64,000 bases of DNA from SZUA-35 sp963781035 (GTDB taxonomy: Bacteria; Actinomycetota; Acidimicrobiia; Acidimicrobiales; SZUA-35): contig CAWAEN010000004.1 in the NCBI GenBank assembly GCA_963781035.1, positions 744,001 through 808,000 of the forward strand, given 5' to 3'. Made by a program: the position numbers and the translations under genes. Shown here in pieces: positions 9,240-19,022 of this stretch; position 1 is the stretch's first letter; every line of letters begins with the position of its first letter. The notes under the pieces are model-generated. The model was given only the letters and a program-made list of their open reading frames with translations, had not been told where the DNA came from and ran no database searches.

Positions 9240-10791
9240 ATGGCAGACGACCCCACGTTCCACGACGACATCGAGGGTTATGCCGGGGCGCTGAGCTACC
9301 GAGCGGGGGAGACCGTCGAACTCCATGTGTCGTGCAAAACCGACACGTTCGATCTGCTGATCGAAAGATGGGGGAGCAGCAGAGTCGTCGTGCACGAGGA
9401 CTCGGGACGGCCAGGCGAGTTCGTCTCGCCTCCCGCCGACGCCGACGCCAACGGGTGCGGCTGGCCGGCATCTGTGCGGATTCCGATCGGGGCGGACTGG
9501 GTCTCCGGCTTCTACCTCGTCACCTTGACGGCGGTCGGGGCGCCGGCCGAACGCTCGGTCGCCCACGCCGGTTTCGTCGTGAGGCCATCCGAACGCCGGG
9601 CCCGCGCCCTGCTCGTCCTCGCCACCAACACCTGGAACGCCTACAACAACTGGGGTGGTGCGAGCCTGTACACCGGCGGTACCCAGGTGTCGTTCCAGCG
9701 TCCTTTCGGGCGAGGCATGTTGTGCCGCCCCGAAGTCGACCGCGACGACCGCAAGGCCCGGCCGGCACGATGGGGCGAGGAGTTCGATGTCGACGGCGAA
9801 CTCTTCCAGGCCTACCGGCTCGCCAACAACTATCCGCCGGCCATCGGATCCTCCGGTTGGTTCACGTTCGAACGGCGATTCGTCGAATGGGCAGAAGGCT
9901 CTCGGTTTCGAGTTCGACTACGCCGTCTCGACCGATCTCGAACGTGGCTCGCACGTGCTCGATGGTTACGACCTCGTGCTCGGGGTCGGCCACGACGAGT
10001 ACTGGTCGGCCCCCCAACGCGACGCCGTCGAGGCATACGTGGCCGCCGGCGGTGACTACGCGAGCTTCTCCGGGAACACGATGTTCTGGCAGGTCCGGAT
10101 CGAGTCGGCGGGCGACACGGGTGGAACCACGATGGTCTGTCACAAGTACGCAGCCCACGAATCGGATCCGGTCATCGCCGCAGGGCATCCGGAGGCCATG
10201 ACCGGCATGTGGTGCGACCCTGTCGTTGGTCGTCCGGAATGGTCATTGCTCGGTGGCGGGTCGGCGTGGGGTCTCTACTACCGCTTCGGCGCCGGCGTGG
10301 CCCGCGGGTCTGGAGGGTTCACGGTCTATCGAGACGATCACTGGCTGCTTGCGGGCACCGGCCTTCGCTACGGCGACCAGCTCGGGTCCAAACACGGCGC
10401 CGTCGGCTACGAGACGCTGGGATGCCCCATCCAGTTCGACGACCACCAGCTGCCGGTGGCGAAACCGTTGGCCGGGCTACCGGAGGACATCGAGATCGTT
10501 GCGTTCAGCCCGGCCTCGAACATCGGCATGGGTGAATACCCGAAATCGATCTCGGCGCTGAGCGACCAGGGTGATCTGGAGTTCATCGCCGAGCGACTCT
10601 TCGGCCGACAAGACGACGACTCCCTGGCCAGAGTGCGCCACGGCAGCGCCGTCATGCTCGTCTGTCGGCCGTTCGGAACAGGCGGCGGCGAGGTGGTCAC
10701 GGTGGGGACCACCGACTGGGCGTTCGGGCTGGCCGATGACGACGGCGTCTCCCGGGTCACCCAGAATGTGCTCGAGCGCTATCTGACGTGA
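9240..10791 (+). CDS. N,N-dimethylformamidase large-subunit-like protein (one frameshift)
   Basis: The two halves belong to one protein of about 517 residues. The first (from ATG 9240) carries an N-terminal beta domain and the motif TNTWNAYNNWGG; the second carries GHDEYWSAPQRDAVEAYVAAGG and FSGNTMFWQVR, both typical of the DMFase beta-subunit C-terminal family. The frame changes at about 9893-9900, where GCAGAAGGCTCTCGG should read GCAGAAGCTCTCGG to give EWAEALGFEF. The characterised family member hydrolyses dimethylformamide with the help of a small subunit; no small-subunit gene is seen here, so another amide or a non-hydrolytic role is possible. Confidence 0.78.
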
Positions 10792-10823
10792 GAGCGGTCA
10801 GCTGACGATGCGGGAGCGTCTCG

Positions 10824-11372
10824 TCAGCTGGTCAGGTGTTTGCCTCTCGAATCGCGGTGCGCATCGCGCTCGATGTAGCGGGTGGTGACCCGTTGCTGCA
10901 GCCGAGCGCCAATCGGTCCGGAGAGTCTGCTCAGCAACAGCGCCGGCCGTGACGCCCCCTCGATGTGGAGTTGGACGACGTCGTTGATCAGCTCGAGCCG
11001 GAAGGTCTCGTGTCCCGTCTCGGGGTGGCCGGGCAGCGTTCTGTAGGAGAAGCCGAACTCCGTCTCGGTGTCGACGACGTCGGTGATCCGGCAGGCGAAG
11101 GCGAGCGTGATGACGATGGCTCGCGTCCACATGACGACGTCTGTGCCGACAGCCAGCGGAACGGGGACCACGTGGACCCCGGCGTCGTGATGCATACGCC
11201 AGTCGACCAACACCTGACGCCCGACCTCAAAGCTGGTTCGGCCGTGTCCGACGGTCTGTTCGTACTCGAACGGTCGCAGATCGGCTTGCGATGATGTGGT
11301 CGGGTGCGCGACCGCGGCATCGGCCGCGACCTTCGCCAGGTCGGTGGCGGACGGGTTCCTCAGCCGGATCAT
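10824..11372 (-). CDS. DUF1990 family protein
   Basis: 182 residues with the DUF1990 pattern: YEQTVGHGRTSFEVGRQVLVDWRMHHDAGVHV in the first half (split here for length at its Gly), FGFSYRTLPGHPETGHETF in the middle and a C-terminal SRPALLLSRLSGPIG block followed by RRYI-like residues. Members are small cytoplasmic proteins of unknown function, probably with a START/SRPBCC-like fold. The gene stands between the DMFase-like gene (convergent) and the PLDc_N gene, in the same orientation as the latter. Confidence 0.75.
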   Translation of the reverse strand: MIRLRNPSATDLAKVAADAAVAHPTTSSQADLRPFEYEQTVGHGRTSFEVGRQVLVDWRMHHDAGVHVVPVPLAVGTDVVMWTRAIVITLAFACRITDVVDTETEFGFSYRTLPGHPETGHETFRLELINDVVQLHIEGASRPALLLSRLSGPIGARLQQRVTTRYIERDAHRDSRGKHLTS

Positions 11373-11396
11373 GAGTCCAGTGAAGCCCGCCGAATG

Positions 11397-11645
11397 TCAG
11401 CTGACGATGCCGGCGAGTCCCGGAGTCGACGTTCCGGCGAACTTCTTGCGGCCGATCGTCAAGTAGAGGATCGGCCCGATCAGGCCGACGAACATCACGA
11501 TCAGGGCCCAGACCAGACGGTCCTGGCCGGCGGCATCCCAGTCTGCCTTGGGCCGCTGGACGAGATCGACGAGCGCCCACACCATCAGGCCCAGTGGGAT
11601 GAAGAGGAAGAAGACGACAACGAAGGGGACGAAGACGAGGGACAT
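11397..11645 (-). CDS. PLDc_N-type small membrane protein
   Basis: 82 residues with two hydrophobic segments (about 4-26 and 44-64) joined by a polar stretch with KADWDAAGQDRLVW, and ending IGRKKF. This is the stand-alone phospholipase D/nuclease N-terminal membrane domain common in Actinobacteria. No catalytic HKD motif is present, so it is not itself a phospholipase. Function unknown; it may anchor or regulate partners. The ATG at 11645 is preceded on its strand by about 190 bases that hold a palindrome (11757-11814). Confidence 0.78.
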   Translation of the reverse strand: MSLVFVPFVVVFFLFIPLGLMVWALVDLVQRPKADWDAAGQDRLVWALIVMFVGLIGPILYLTIGRKKFAGTSTPGLAGIVS

Positions 11646-11756
11646 GGTGTTCCGTTTTCACTGCTGATCTCGGGATACGAGACGACTACGCGAATCGTAC
11701 GCTCGGCCCATCCGGTGTCAAGAGGATGAGACGCAGTTGGCCGGATCCGGCCAGCC

Positions 11757-11814
11757 CCCACGTTCTGCGGAACCTCACCCCCAGAAGTGAGGGTTGAGTT
11801 CCGCAGTTCGGGGC
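11757..11814 (-). terminator. Imperfect palindrome, member of a two-copy hairpin family
   Basis: Arms CTGCGGAA...TTCCGCAG (outer) and CCTCAC...GTGAGG (inner) form a long hairpin 20 bases downstream of the GNAT gene stop on the minus strand. The arm sequence resembles the perfect palindrome at 18035-18092 (shared core GTTCTGCGG-ACTCA-CCCTC), suggesting a dispersed terminator-like repeat. Confidence 0.6.
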
Positions 11815-11833
11815 TCAGGCACCAGCGATGTGC

Positions 11834-12412
11834 TCACGCGTCGGTGGCGAGCCGAGCGTGCAGATGCATGTCGTGCGGCCCGTCGGCGTGTCGATCCGAC
11901 TGGCGTTTCACGCCCTCGGCGATGAAGCCGGCTCGTTCGGCCACGCGACACGATGCGGTGTTCAGCGTGGAGTGTTGGAGCTCGATCCGATGGAATCCGA
12001 ATTCGTGAGCCCACGCCGTCGCCGCCACGGCAGCCCGTGAGGCCACCATCCGTCGACGGGCCATCGGCAGGATCCAGTAGGCGATCTCGGCGACGCCGTC
12101 GACCAGATCGGTGTGGAGTGCAGTGCGGCCGAGCACCGATTCGTCAGCGGTGTCGACGATGGCGAAGCTCGCCGAGCGCTCGTCGGTCCACGCCAGGAGT
12201 TGGGACTCGATCCATTCATCGGCCTGGGTGATCGTCGACATGCGTCTGGTGTGCCAGCGGATGATGTCGGGGTCGTTGAACGCGGTGAGAACGGCCGGAG
12301 CGTCCGCTCCGTGCCACGGTCGCAGGGCCAACTCATCGTCGATCGGGATGCGGGGTTGCAGTCGGTCGGCCATGGTGCCCGGCGGGATGGCGGGCGGCAC
12401 CGTGATGCTCAT
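11834..12412 (-). CDS. GNAT family N-acetyltransferase (RimJ/RimL type)
   Basis: 192 residues from ATG 12412 (a longer frame begins at 12439). The acetyl-CoA site is degenerate in sequence (ILPMARRRMVASRAAVAATAWAHE) but in the right place, and the C-terminal HRIELQHSTLNTASCRVAERAGFIAEGVK block (about residues 142-170) is the classical RimJ/RimL helix-turn with Asn and the AxxxGF motif. The family acetylates ribosomal protein N-termini or small amines; the substrate is unknown. It follows the DUF1801-MORN gene by 33 bases and is probably co-transcribed with it. Confidence 0.82.
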   Translation of the reverse strand: MSITVPPAIPPGTMADRLQPRIPIDDELALRPWHGADAPAVLTAFNDPDIIRWHTRRMSTITQADEWIESQLLAWTDERSASFAIVDTADESVLGRTALHTDLVDGVAEIAYWILPMARRRMVASRAAVAATAWAHEFGFHRIELQHSTLNTASCRVAERAGFIAEGVKRQSDRHADGPHDMHLHARLATDA

Positions 12413-12445
12413 CAAGCGATTCTGGCAGACGGGCTGCATCCGATG

Positions 12446-13051
12446 TCAGCGCTTTGGGTGCTCGGTCGTCTTGACGACGGCGCCGTCGCCGTCGAACGTC
12501 GTCCATGTTCCCGTCGGCCGGCCATTGGTGAATCGGCCGGAGCGCATGATCGAGCCGTCCTTGCGAAACCAGCGCCATTCCCCATGCAGCTGGCCGTTGC
12601 GCATCGACCCCTCTGCCTTGACCGATCCGTCAGCGAAGAACTCGTGACGCTTGCCGTTCGTCACCTCGGAGATCTCGGCCAGGCGGGCCTTGACGAGTTT
12701 GTGGACGACAGCGGTCGAGAGTGGTTTGTCGATGGGGAATTGGAGCGTGCCCTTGCCCGCCACCTCGACGAACGACGGCAGCCCGCTCACGCGTTCGGCA
12801 ACCGATCCGCTGTGGGGGAAGTAGGAGCAGTGGGTCTTGAAACCCTCGTAGCCGGCGACCGCCTTGCCCTTGACCGTGATTGCCGGCATGCCGTACTTCA
12901 TGCCTTCCTCACTATGCGGCAGAACGGTCAGCAGGGTGGAACGAAGCGAACGAAGTGTCGTGCGCTGAGGCTCGGGCAATTCGTCGAGGTGCGCGGTGAC
13001 GAGCGCACTCCCGTCGGATGTATCTCGCTCGCTCGAGCGTGCGGTGGTCAC
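12446..13051 (-). CDS. DUF1801 domain protein with C-terminal MORN-type repeats
   Basis: 201 residues from GTG 13051; the frame is open to 13141 but would run into the divergent promoter region. Residues about 20-115 match the DUF1801 (YdhG-like) domain: SEEGMKYGMPAITVKGKAVAGYEGFKTHCSYFPHSG. Residues 135-200 have MORN-like units (GSMRNGQLHGEWRWFRKDGS, GRFTNGRPTGTWTTFDGDG) resembling YwqK-type antitoxin repeats. DUF1801 proteins are possible iron- or ligand-binding proteins of unknown role. The fusion of the two modules in one protein is uncommon to my knowledge. Confidence 0.72.
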   Translation of the reverse strand: MTTARSSERDTSDGSALVTAHLDELPEPQRTTLRSLRSTLLTVLPHSEEGMKYGMPAITVKGKAVAGYEGFKTHCSYFPHSGSVAERVSGLPSFVEVAGKGTLQFPIDKPLSTAVVHKLVKARLAEISEVTNGKRHEFFADGSVKAEGSMRNGQLHGEWRWFRKDGSIMRSGRFTNGRPTGTWTTFDGDGAVVKTTEHPKR

Positions 13052-13134
13052 CCCTGAATCGTAGATCGACAAGGCCGCTCGGGGTAGCAACCGAAGCCTC
13101 CTCGGTCCGTTGCGCCCGGCTACCGTCTGCGGCA

Positions 13135-14385
13135 ATGACAACGACCCCCACCAGCGAGCTGTCCATCGACATCGGCCGCCTCACAGGCCGCCTCGCCGAT
13201 CTGGCCGCGATCGGTGCCATCGAAGGCACCGAGGGGTGTGCCCGGCTGGCGTTGACCGACGAGGACAAGGCCGGGCGAGATCTCGTGGTCGCAGCCATGA
13301 TGGAACTCGATCTCACCGTCTCGGTCGACCGGATCGGGAACATCATCGCCACCATGCCTGGCCAGATCGACGGACCGCCGGTGATGTGCGGGTCGCACAT
13401 CGACACGGTCAGGACGGGCGGTCGCTACGACGGGAACCTCGGGGTGCTCGCCGGACTCGAAGTGATCGAGGTGCTGCGGACTGCGGGAATCACACCGCAC
13501 CGGCCGCTTGCCGTCGGCGTCTTCACCGACGAAGAGGGGGCCCGATTCGCTCCCGACATGCTCGGCAGCCTCGTGTACGCCGGAGGTTTGCCGATCGAAG
13601 AGGCCCTGGAGATCGTCGGGATCGACGGTGCTGTTCTGGGCGAAGAGCTCGACCGCATCGGCTACTCGGGGCCTTCGCCGGTGCCCGGCCCTGCCCCTCA
13701 CGCCTACGTCGAACTGCACATCGAGCAGGGCCCGGTGCTCGAGTCGGAAGGCATCACGATCGGGGCCGTCGAGGGGGTCCAGGGGATCAGCTGGCAGGAG
13801 ATCACGGTGACCGGCCAGAGCAACCATGCCGGAACCACTCCCATGACGCTGCGCAAGGACCCCGGCTACGTGGCCGCTGCGTGCGTGACGTTCGTCCGTG
13901 AGCTGGCGGTGGAACTCGGCGTGCCCCAAGTCGGCACCGTCGGCCGGGTCGAGTTCGCTCCGAACCTCGTGAACGTCGTTCCGGCGACGGCGAGCTTCAC
14001 CGTCGATCTCCGGAACACCGACGACGCAGTGCTTCGAGAGGCCGAGCGTCGATTCGCCGACTTCCTCGATGACACTGCCTCGGCGGAAGGATGCACGGTC
14101 GAGACCAAAGCACTCGCTCGATTCGAGCCTGTCAGTTTCGCGCCGGCCCTCGTCGACCTCGTCGAGACCACGGCAGCGCGCCTGGGCCACAGTGTGCGTC
14201 GGATGCCGTCCGGTGCAGGGCACGACGCTCAGATGATGGCCCGGCTGTGCCCGACGGCCATGGTGTTCACGCCGAGCCGGGACGGCATCAGCCACAATCC
14301 GCGTGAATACACCGCACCTGCCGACCTCGAGGCCGGCGCCAACGTGCTGCTCCACACGATGCTCGCCCTCGCTGCAGCTCCCTGA
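13135..14385 (+). CDS. M20 family Zn-dependent amidohydrolase (allantoate amidohydrolase/N-carbamoylase type)
   Basis: 416 residues from ATG 13135. Binuclear metal-site motifs of the hydantoinase/carbamoylase subgroup are visible: CGSHIDTVRTGGRYDGNLGV, FTDEEGARF, and ELHIEQGPVLE, followed by a C-terminal PSGAGHDAQ and PSRDGISHNPREYT. These residues define the family that removes carbamoyl or ureido groups from N-carbamoyl amino acids, allantoate or ureidoglycine. Which substrate applies cannot be told from the sequence. It is divergent from the DUF1801-MORN gene with 83 bases between starts. Confidence 0.9.
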   Translation: MTTTPTSELSIDIGRLTGRLADLAAIGAIEGTEGCARLALTDEDKAGRDLVVAAMMELDLTVSVDRIGNIIATMPGQIDGPPVMCGSHIDTVRTGGRYDGNLGVLAGLEVIEVLRTAGITPHRPLAVGVFTDEEGARFAPDMLGSLVYAGGLPIEEALEIVGIDGAVLGEELDRIGYSGPSPVPGPAPHAYVELHIEQGPVLESEGITIGAVEGVQGISWQEITVTGQSNHAGTTPMTLRKDPGYVAAACVTFVRELAVELGVPQVGTVGRVEFAPNLVNVVPATASFTVDLRNTDDAVLREAERRFADFLDDTASAEGCTVETKALARFEPVSFAPALVDLVETTAARLGHSVRRMPSGAGHDAQMMARLCPTAMVFTPSRDGISHNPREYTAPADLEAGANVLLHTMLALAAAP

Positions 14386-14442
14386 TCCGCGGTCGGTGGC
14401 AGCAGGTTGTCGCGTGCGCTCCCGTTGCTGCATCATCGACGC

Positions 14443-14823
14443 ATGAGCGAGCTGCCAGAACCGACGTTCCGCAAGACGAAGACCGAGAAGTGGGCCGTCA
14501 TGGCGCCGGTTGCCACGCTGGAGGCTGCCTTGGCTGGGGACGGCAAGGTCGAGGTGCTGAAGAAGTCCGGTGATCGTTCGAGCTTCACGGTTGGGTCCCT
14601 CGGAAAGCCGTTCGAGGTCGACGGGATCGAGATGTGTTACGGCTATGCGCCCGGCGACGAGGACACCGGCGGTCGCTCCTCGGACGAACGATCGTCGACG
14701 GCCGTCTCGGGAACGGCCGGGTCGAGGCCAGCTGCGTCCTCCTCCGGCCCGGCTCCGAGCCGCGACACATCCGAGCCCCTGCCCGAATTCCAGGGAGACG
14801 ACCACTGGGGCGACGAGTTCTGA
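14443..14823 (+). CDS. Hypothetical protein
   Basis: 126 residues from ATG 14443. The first 65 residues look globular (WAVMAPVATLEAALAGDGKVEVLKK, SFTVGSLGKPFEVDGIEMCYGYA); the rest is Ser/Pro/Gly-rich and acidic, probably disordered, ending GDDHWGDEF. I do not recognise a family. Codon use and GC match the neighbours. It lies between the amidohydrolase gene and the PLP enzyme genes in the same orientation. Confidence 0.6.
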   Translation: MSELPEPTFRKTKTEKWAVMAPVATLEAALAGDGKVEVLKKSGDRSSFTVGSLGKPFEVDGIEMCYGYAPGDEDTGGRSSDERSSTAVSGTAGSRPAASSSGPAPSRDTSEPLPEFQGDDHWGDEF

Positions 14824-14884
14824 ACCCGATTCTGGGGTTCGTCCGACGCAGGTGCGAGCTCCGGCGAGTTTGTACTCTGTCGCC

Positions 14885-16479
<1,595 letters not shown>

Positions 16480-16483
<4 letters not shown>

Positions 16484-16896
16484 GTCAGACAGTGGTGAAT
16501 CGATTCCAGATCACGGTGGACGCATCGGAACCACGTGCGCTCGGAGCATTCTGGTGTGAGGTCCTCGGCTACATCGAGCAGCCGCCTCCGCCTGGTTTCG
16601 ACTCCTGGGAGGACGCGCTCGATGCGATGGGCATCGATCGGTCGGATCCCGACCGCGCCTTCGCCATCGTGCCGCCCGAGATCGACGGTCCCCGCATCTT
16701 CTTCCTCAAGGTGCCGGAAGCGAAGTCGGCCAAGAACCGCATGCATCTCGACGTCTCTGTCGGGGCCGACGTGATGCACCAACGAGCCGCCGAATTGGTG
16801 GAGTTGGGCGCGACGATCGTCGCCGAGTTCGACGAACCAGACGGCCACTGGATCACCATGCTCGATCCCGAAGGCAACGAGTTCTGCCTCCAATGA
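16480..16896 (+). CDS. VOC superfamily (glyoxalase-like) protein
   Basis: 138 residues from a GTG that overlaps the previous stop (GTGA). The glyoxalase-like pattern is clear: RFQITVDASEPRALGAFWCEVLGY at the start, FLKVPEAKSAKNRMHLDV in the middle and MLDPEGNEFCLQ at the end, giving the paired beta-alpha-beta units. Metal ligands would be a His in MHLDV and Glu in NEFCL. Between two PLP enzymes and coupled to both by four-base overlaps (GTGA, ATGA), it may process an unstable product of one of them. Confidence 0.82.
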
Positions 16897-18025
16897 CGGT
16901 GGCCGATCGAACCGAGTCGGCGAGCAACCCCTTCCTACGGTTCCGCTCGCGACTCGATGCGTACGATGCGGTCCGTCGGGGCGATGTCACCGATGACCAG
17001 TTCGTTGCCATGGTCACCGACCTGGATGCTGCAGTGGCCGAGGTCGATGGGCACGGGCACGGGTTCGTCGAGACACCGCTCATCGACAGCGCAGCTCTGG
17101 TCGCCGCCGCCGGGCTCGAGGTCGAGTTGGTGATCAAGGCCGAGCACCACAACATCGGTGACTCCCACAAAGCCAGGCATCTGATGGGTGTTGCCATCCA
17201 TCTCCTCATCGCCGAGCACCTCGGGCGAGCCGCCGGCCGAACGGTTGGCGATCGCCAGTTGCGGAAATGCTGCGATCGGTGCCGCTGTCATCGCCAAAGC
17301 GTTGCGCCGCCGCCTCGACGTCTTCGTTCCGACGTGGGCCGACCGGAGCGTTCTCGATCGGCTCGACGAACTCGGGGCCGACGTCGAGAAATGCGAACGA
17401 CGACCGGGCGAATCCGGCGACCCGTCGCTACCTGCGGTTCTCCGACGCGGTTCGTGACGGCGCCGTTCCGTTCAGCGTGCAGGGGACGGACACGCCGACG
17501 ACCCTCGACGGCGGTAGGACGCTCGGATGGGAACTCGGGGAACAGGCCGGCGACCTCGACGCGATCTACGTGCAGGTCGGCGGAGGTGCCTTGGCGGTCT
17601 CGATCGGCGCTGCTCTCCCAGGTGTCTCCCTGTTCCCCGTCCAGGCTGAGGGATGTGCGCCGCTGCGGCGGGCATGGGATCTCCTCGCTCCGGACTTCGA
17701 CTTCGATGCTGCGGCCGCCGATCCGACCGCATACATGTGGCCATGGGATGAACCGAGCAGCTTCGCCACCGGCATTCTGGACGACATCACCTACGACTGG
17801 CTCCCGCTGCTGAAGGCCACCCGGGCATCAGGCGGCGAGCCCATCGTCGCCCCCGAGGCCGAGATCGTCCGGGCTCACGAGTTGGCACGAGCGACCACCG
17901 ATGTGCCCGTGTGTCCGACCGGCACGGCCGGTCTCGCCGGCCTCCTCCACTCGCCGCCGCCGCTCGACCCAGACGGTGGTCGCCCCCGGGTGGCGATCGT
18001 CTTCACCGGACTCGATCGCTCCTGA
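16893..18025 (+). CDS. PLP-dependent fold-type II lyase, threonine dehydratase-like (two frameshifts)
   Basis: The protein is spread over three frames. Frame 1 carries ELVIKAEHHNIGDSHKARHL with the likely PLP lysine. Frame 2 (from about 17250) carries SCGNAAIGAAVIAKALRRRLDVFVPT. Frame 3 (from about 17405) carries YVQVGGGALAVSIGAALPG, a Gly-rich phosphate loop, and VCPTGTAGLAGLL near the end. Corrected length is about 377 residues, normal for serine/threonine dehydratase-type enzymes. Since all conserved blocks survive, the shifts look like one-base sequence errors. It starts with ATGA overlapping the VOC gene's stop. Confidence 0.75.
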
Positions 18026-18034
18026 CCCGATTCC

Positions 18035-18092
18035 CCCCCGTTCTGCGGCACTCAGCCCTCGTTTCTGAGGGCTGAGTGCCGCAGAACGGGGG
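18035..18092 (+). terminator. Strong intrinsic terminator, perfect 26-bp palindrome
   Basis: Arms 18035-18060 and 18067-18092 are perfectly complementary with a six-base loop (gtttct), and TTTT follows at 18093-18096. It lies ten bases after the PLP enzyme stop and 45 bases before thiol peroxidase, so it should insulate the two. Its arms resemble the palindrome at 11757-11814. Confidence 0.88.
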
Positions 18093-18137
18093 TTTTCGTG
18101 GCACCCTCACCGAAATCGTTTTCTCGAAAGGAATCAC

Positions 18138-18638
18138 ATGGCAGACATCACTCTCGGCGGCAACCCCGTTCACACAGGTGGAACGCTTCCTGCGCCCGGC
18201 GCTTCTGCTCCGGACTTCACCCTCACCGGTGGCGACTTCGGAGCTGTCACCAATGCAGACTTCGCCGGGCAGAACCTCGTGCTGAGCATCTTCCCGAGCC
18301 TGGACACCTCGACCTGCGCCACCGCCGTTCGGACGTTCAACGAACGGGCCGCATCGCTCGAGAACACCACGGTGCTGTGCGTCTCGGCCGATCTCCCCTT
18401 CGCCCAGACGCGATTCTGTGGTGCCGAGGGCCTGGAGAACGTGAAGACGGCGTCCACGTTCAAGAACCCGGAGTTCCTCGAGACCTACGGCGTCTCGATG
18501 ATCGACGGCAAGCTCGAAGGCCTGTGCGCCCGTGCTGTCGTCGTGGTCGATGGAAGTGGCTCGGTGGTCCACAGCGAGCTGGTCCCCGAAGTCGGGACCG
18601 AGCCGAACTACGACGCAGCAATTGCTGCGATTTCGTGA
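18138..18638 (+). CDS. tpx: Thiol peroxidase Tpx
   Basis: Atypical 2-Cys peroxiredoxin of the Tpx/PrxQ group, 166 residues, reducing H2O2 and alkyl peroxides with thioredoxin-type electron donors. The peroxidatic Cys60 lies in PSLDTSTCATAVRTFNERA and the resolving Cys94 in FAQTRFCGAEGL, matching Cys61 and Cys95 of E. coli Tpx. The ATG at 18138 follows AAAGGAATCAC, a usable ribosome site. It is eight bases upstream of an ArsC-like gene with an in-frame TGA, so the two are probably one transcript, started after the terminator at 18035-18092. Confidence 0.96.
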   Translation: MADITLGGNPVHTGGTLPAPGASAPDFTLTGGDFGAVTNADFAGQNLVLSIFPSLDTSTCATAVRTFNERAASLENTTVLCVSADLPFAQTRFCGAEGLENVKTASTFKNPEFLETYGVSMIDGKLEGLCARAVVVVDGSGSVVHSELVPEVGTEPNYDAAIAAIS

Positions 18639-18646
18639 GTTCTGCC

Positions 18647-19000
18647 ATGGCCGAGGTCACGATCTTCCACAACAGGCATTGAAACTCCTCTGTCAATGCC
18701 GTGCGCATTGCTGAAGAGTTGGGTGTCGAGTTCGACACGGTCAACTACATCCAGGATCCGCCCGATGCAGAGACCTTGCGCAACATCATCGCCAAGCTCG
18801 AAGATGAGCCGACGGCGCTGGTTCGCCGCGACAGCAAGTTCAAGAAGCTCGAACTCACCGACGCAGACGTCGCCACCGTCGATCAGATCGTGGACATCCT
18901 CGTGAAGCACAAACAACTGCTCCAGCGCCCCCTCGTGGTCACGCCGGAGAAGGCCATCGTCGGCCGACCGAAGGAACGAGTACGAGACCTCTTGTCCTAG
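18647..19000 (+). CDS. Predicted selenoprotein: ArsC/arsenate reductase family with Sec12 (in-frame TGA)
   Basis: Reading from ATG 18647, codon 12 (18680-18682) is TGA; the same frame then stays open to the stop ending at 19000, giving 117 residues. The protein has the thioredoxin-fold ArsC pattern: EVTIFHN strand, the active-site loop HNRH-U-NSS, YIQDPPDAETLRN, and QRPLVVTP. The TGA falls exactly at Cys12 of E. coli ArsC, and Arg60, Arg94 (QRP) and Arg107 (GRP) are at identical positions. No Cys occurs anywhere else in the protein. A hairpin directly after the TGA fits a bacterial SECIS element. Standard gene callers would start at GTG 18701 and miss the active site. Arsenate may not be the true substrate; a thiol oxidoreductase role beside Tpx is possible. 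The other reading is a nonsense mutation or base error. Confidence 0.8.
18683..18720 (+). promoter_or_regulatory. SECIS-like hairpin after the TGA codon
   Basis: Immediately after TGA 18680-18682 the RNA can fold as follows. AACUC (18683-18687) pairs with GAGUU (18716-18720). A short broken stem follows, with C690-G713, U689-A714 and G692-C711. U693 is then bulged, and CAAUGC (18694-18699) pairs with GCAUUG (18705-18710), closing the five-base loop CGUGC. A G is the second base of the loop, about 18 bases from the TGA, and the loop contains GU. These are the features expected of a bacterial SECIS bound by SelB. Confidence 0.68.
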
Positions 19001-19022
19001 AGGTCGAATCGAAGGGGGAAAC

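Noticed and set aside
18647..18700. Nonsense mutation or upstream untranslated leader for a 99-residue protein starting at 18701
   Set aside because: That start would remove the first strand and the active-site loop, which are fully conserved in sequence up to the TGA.
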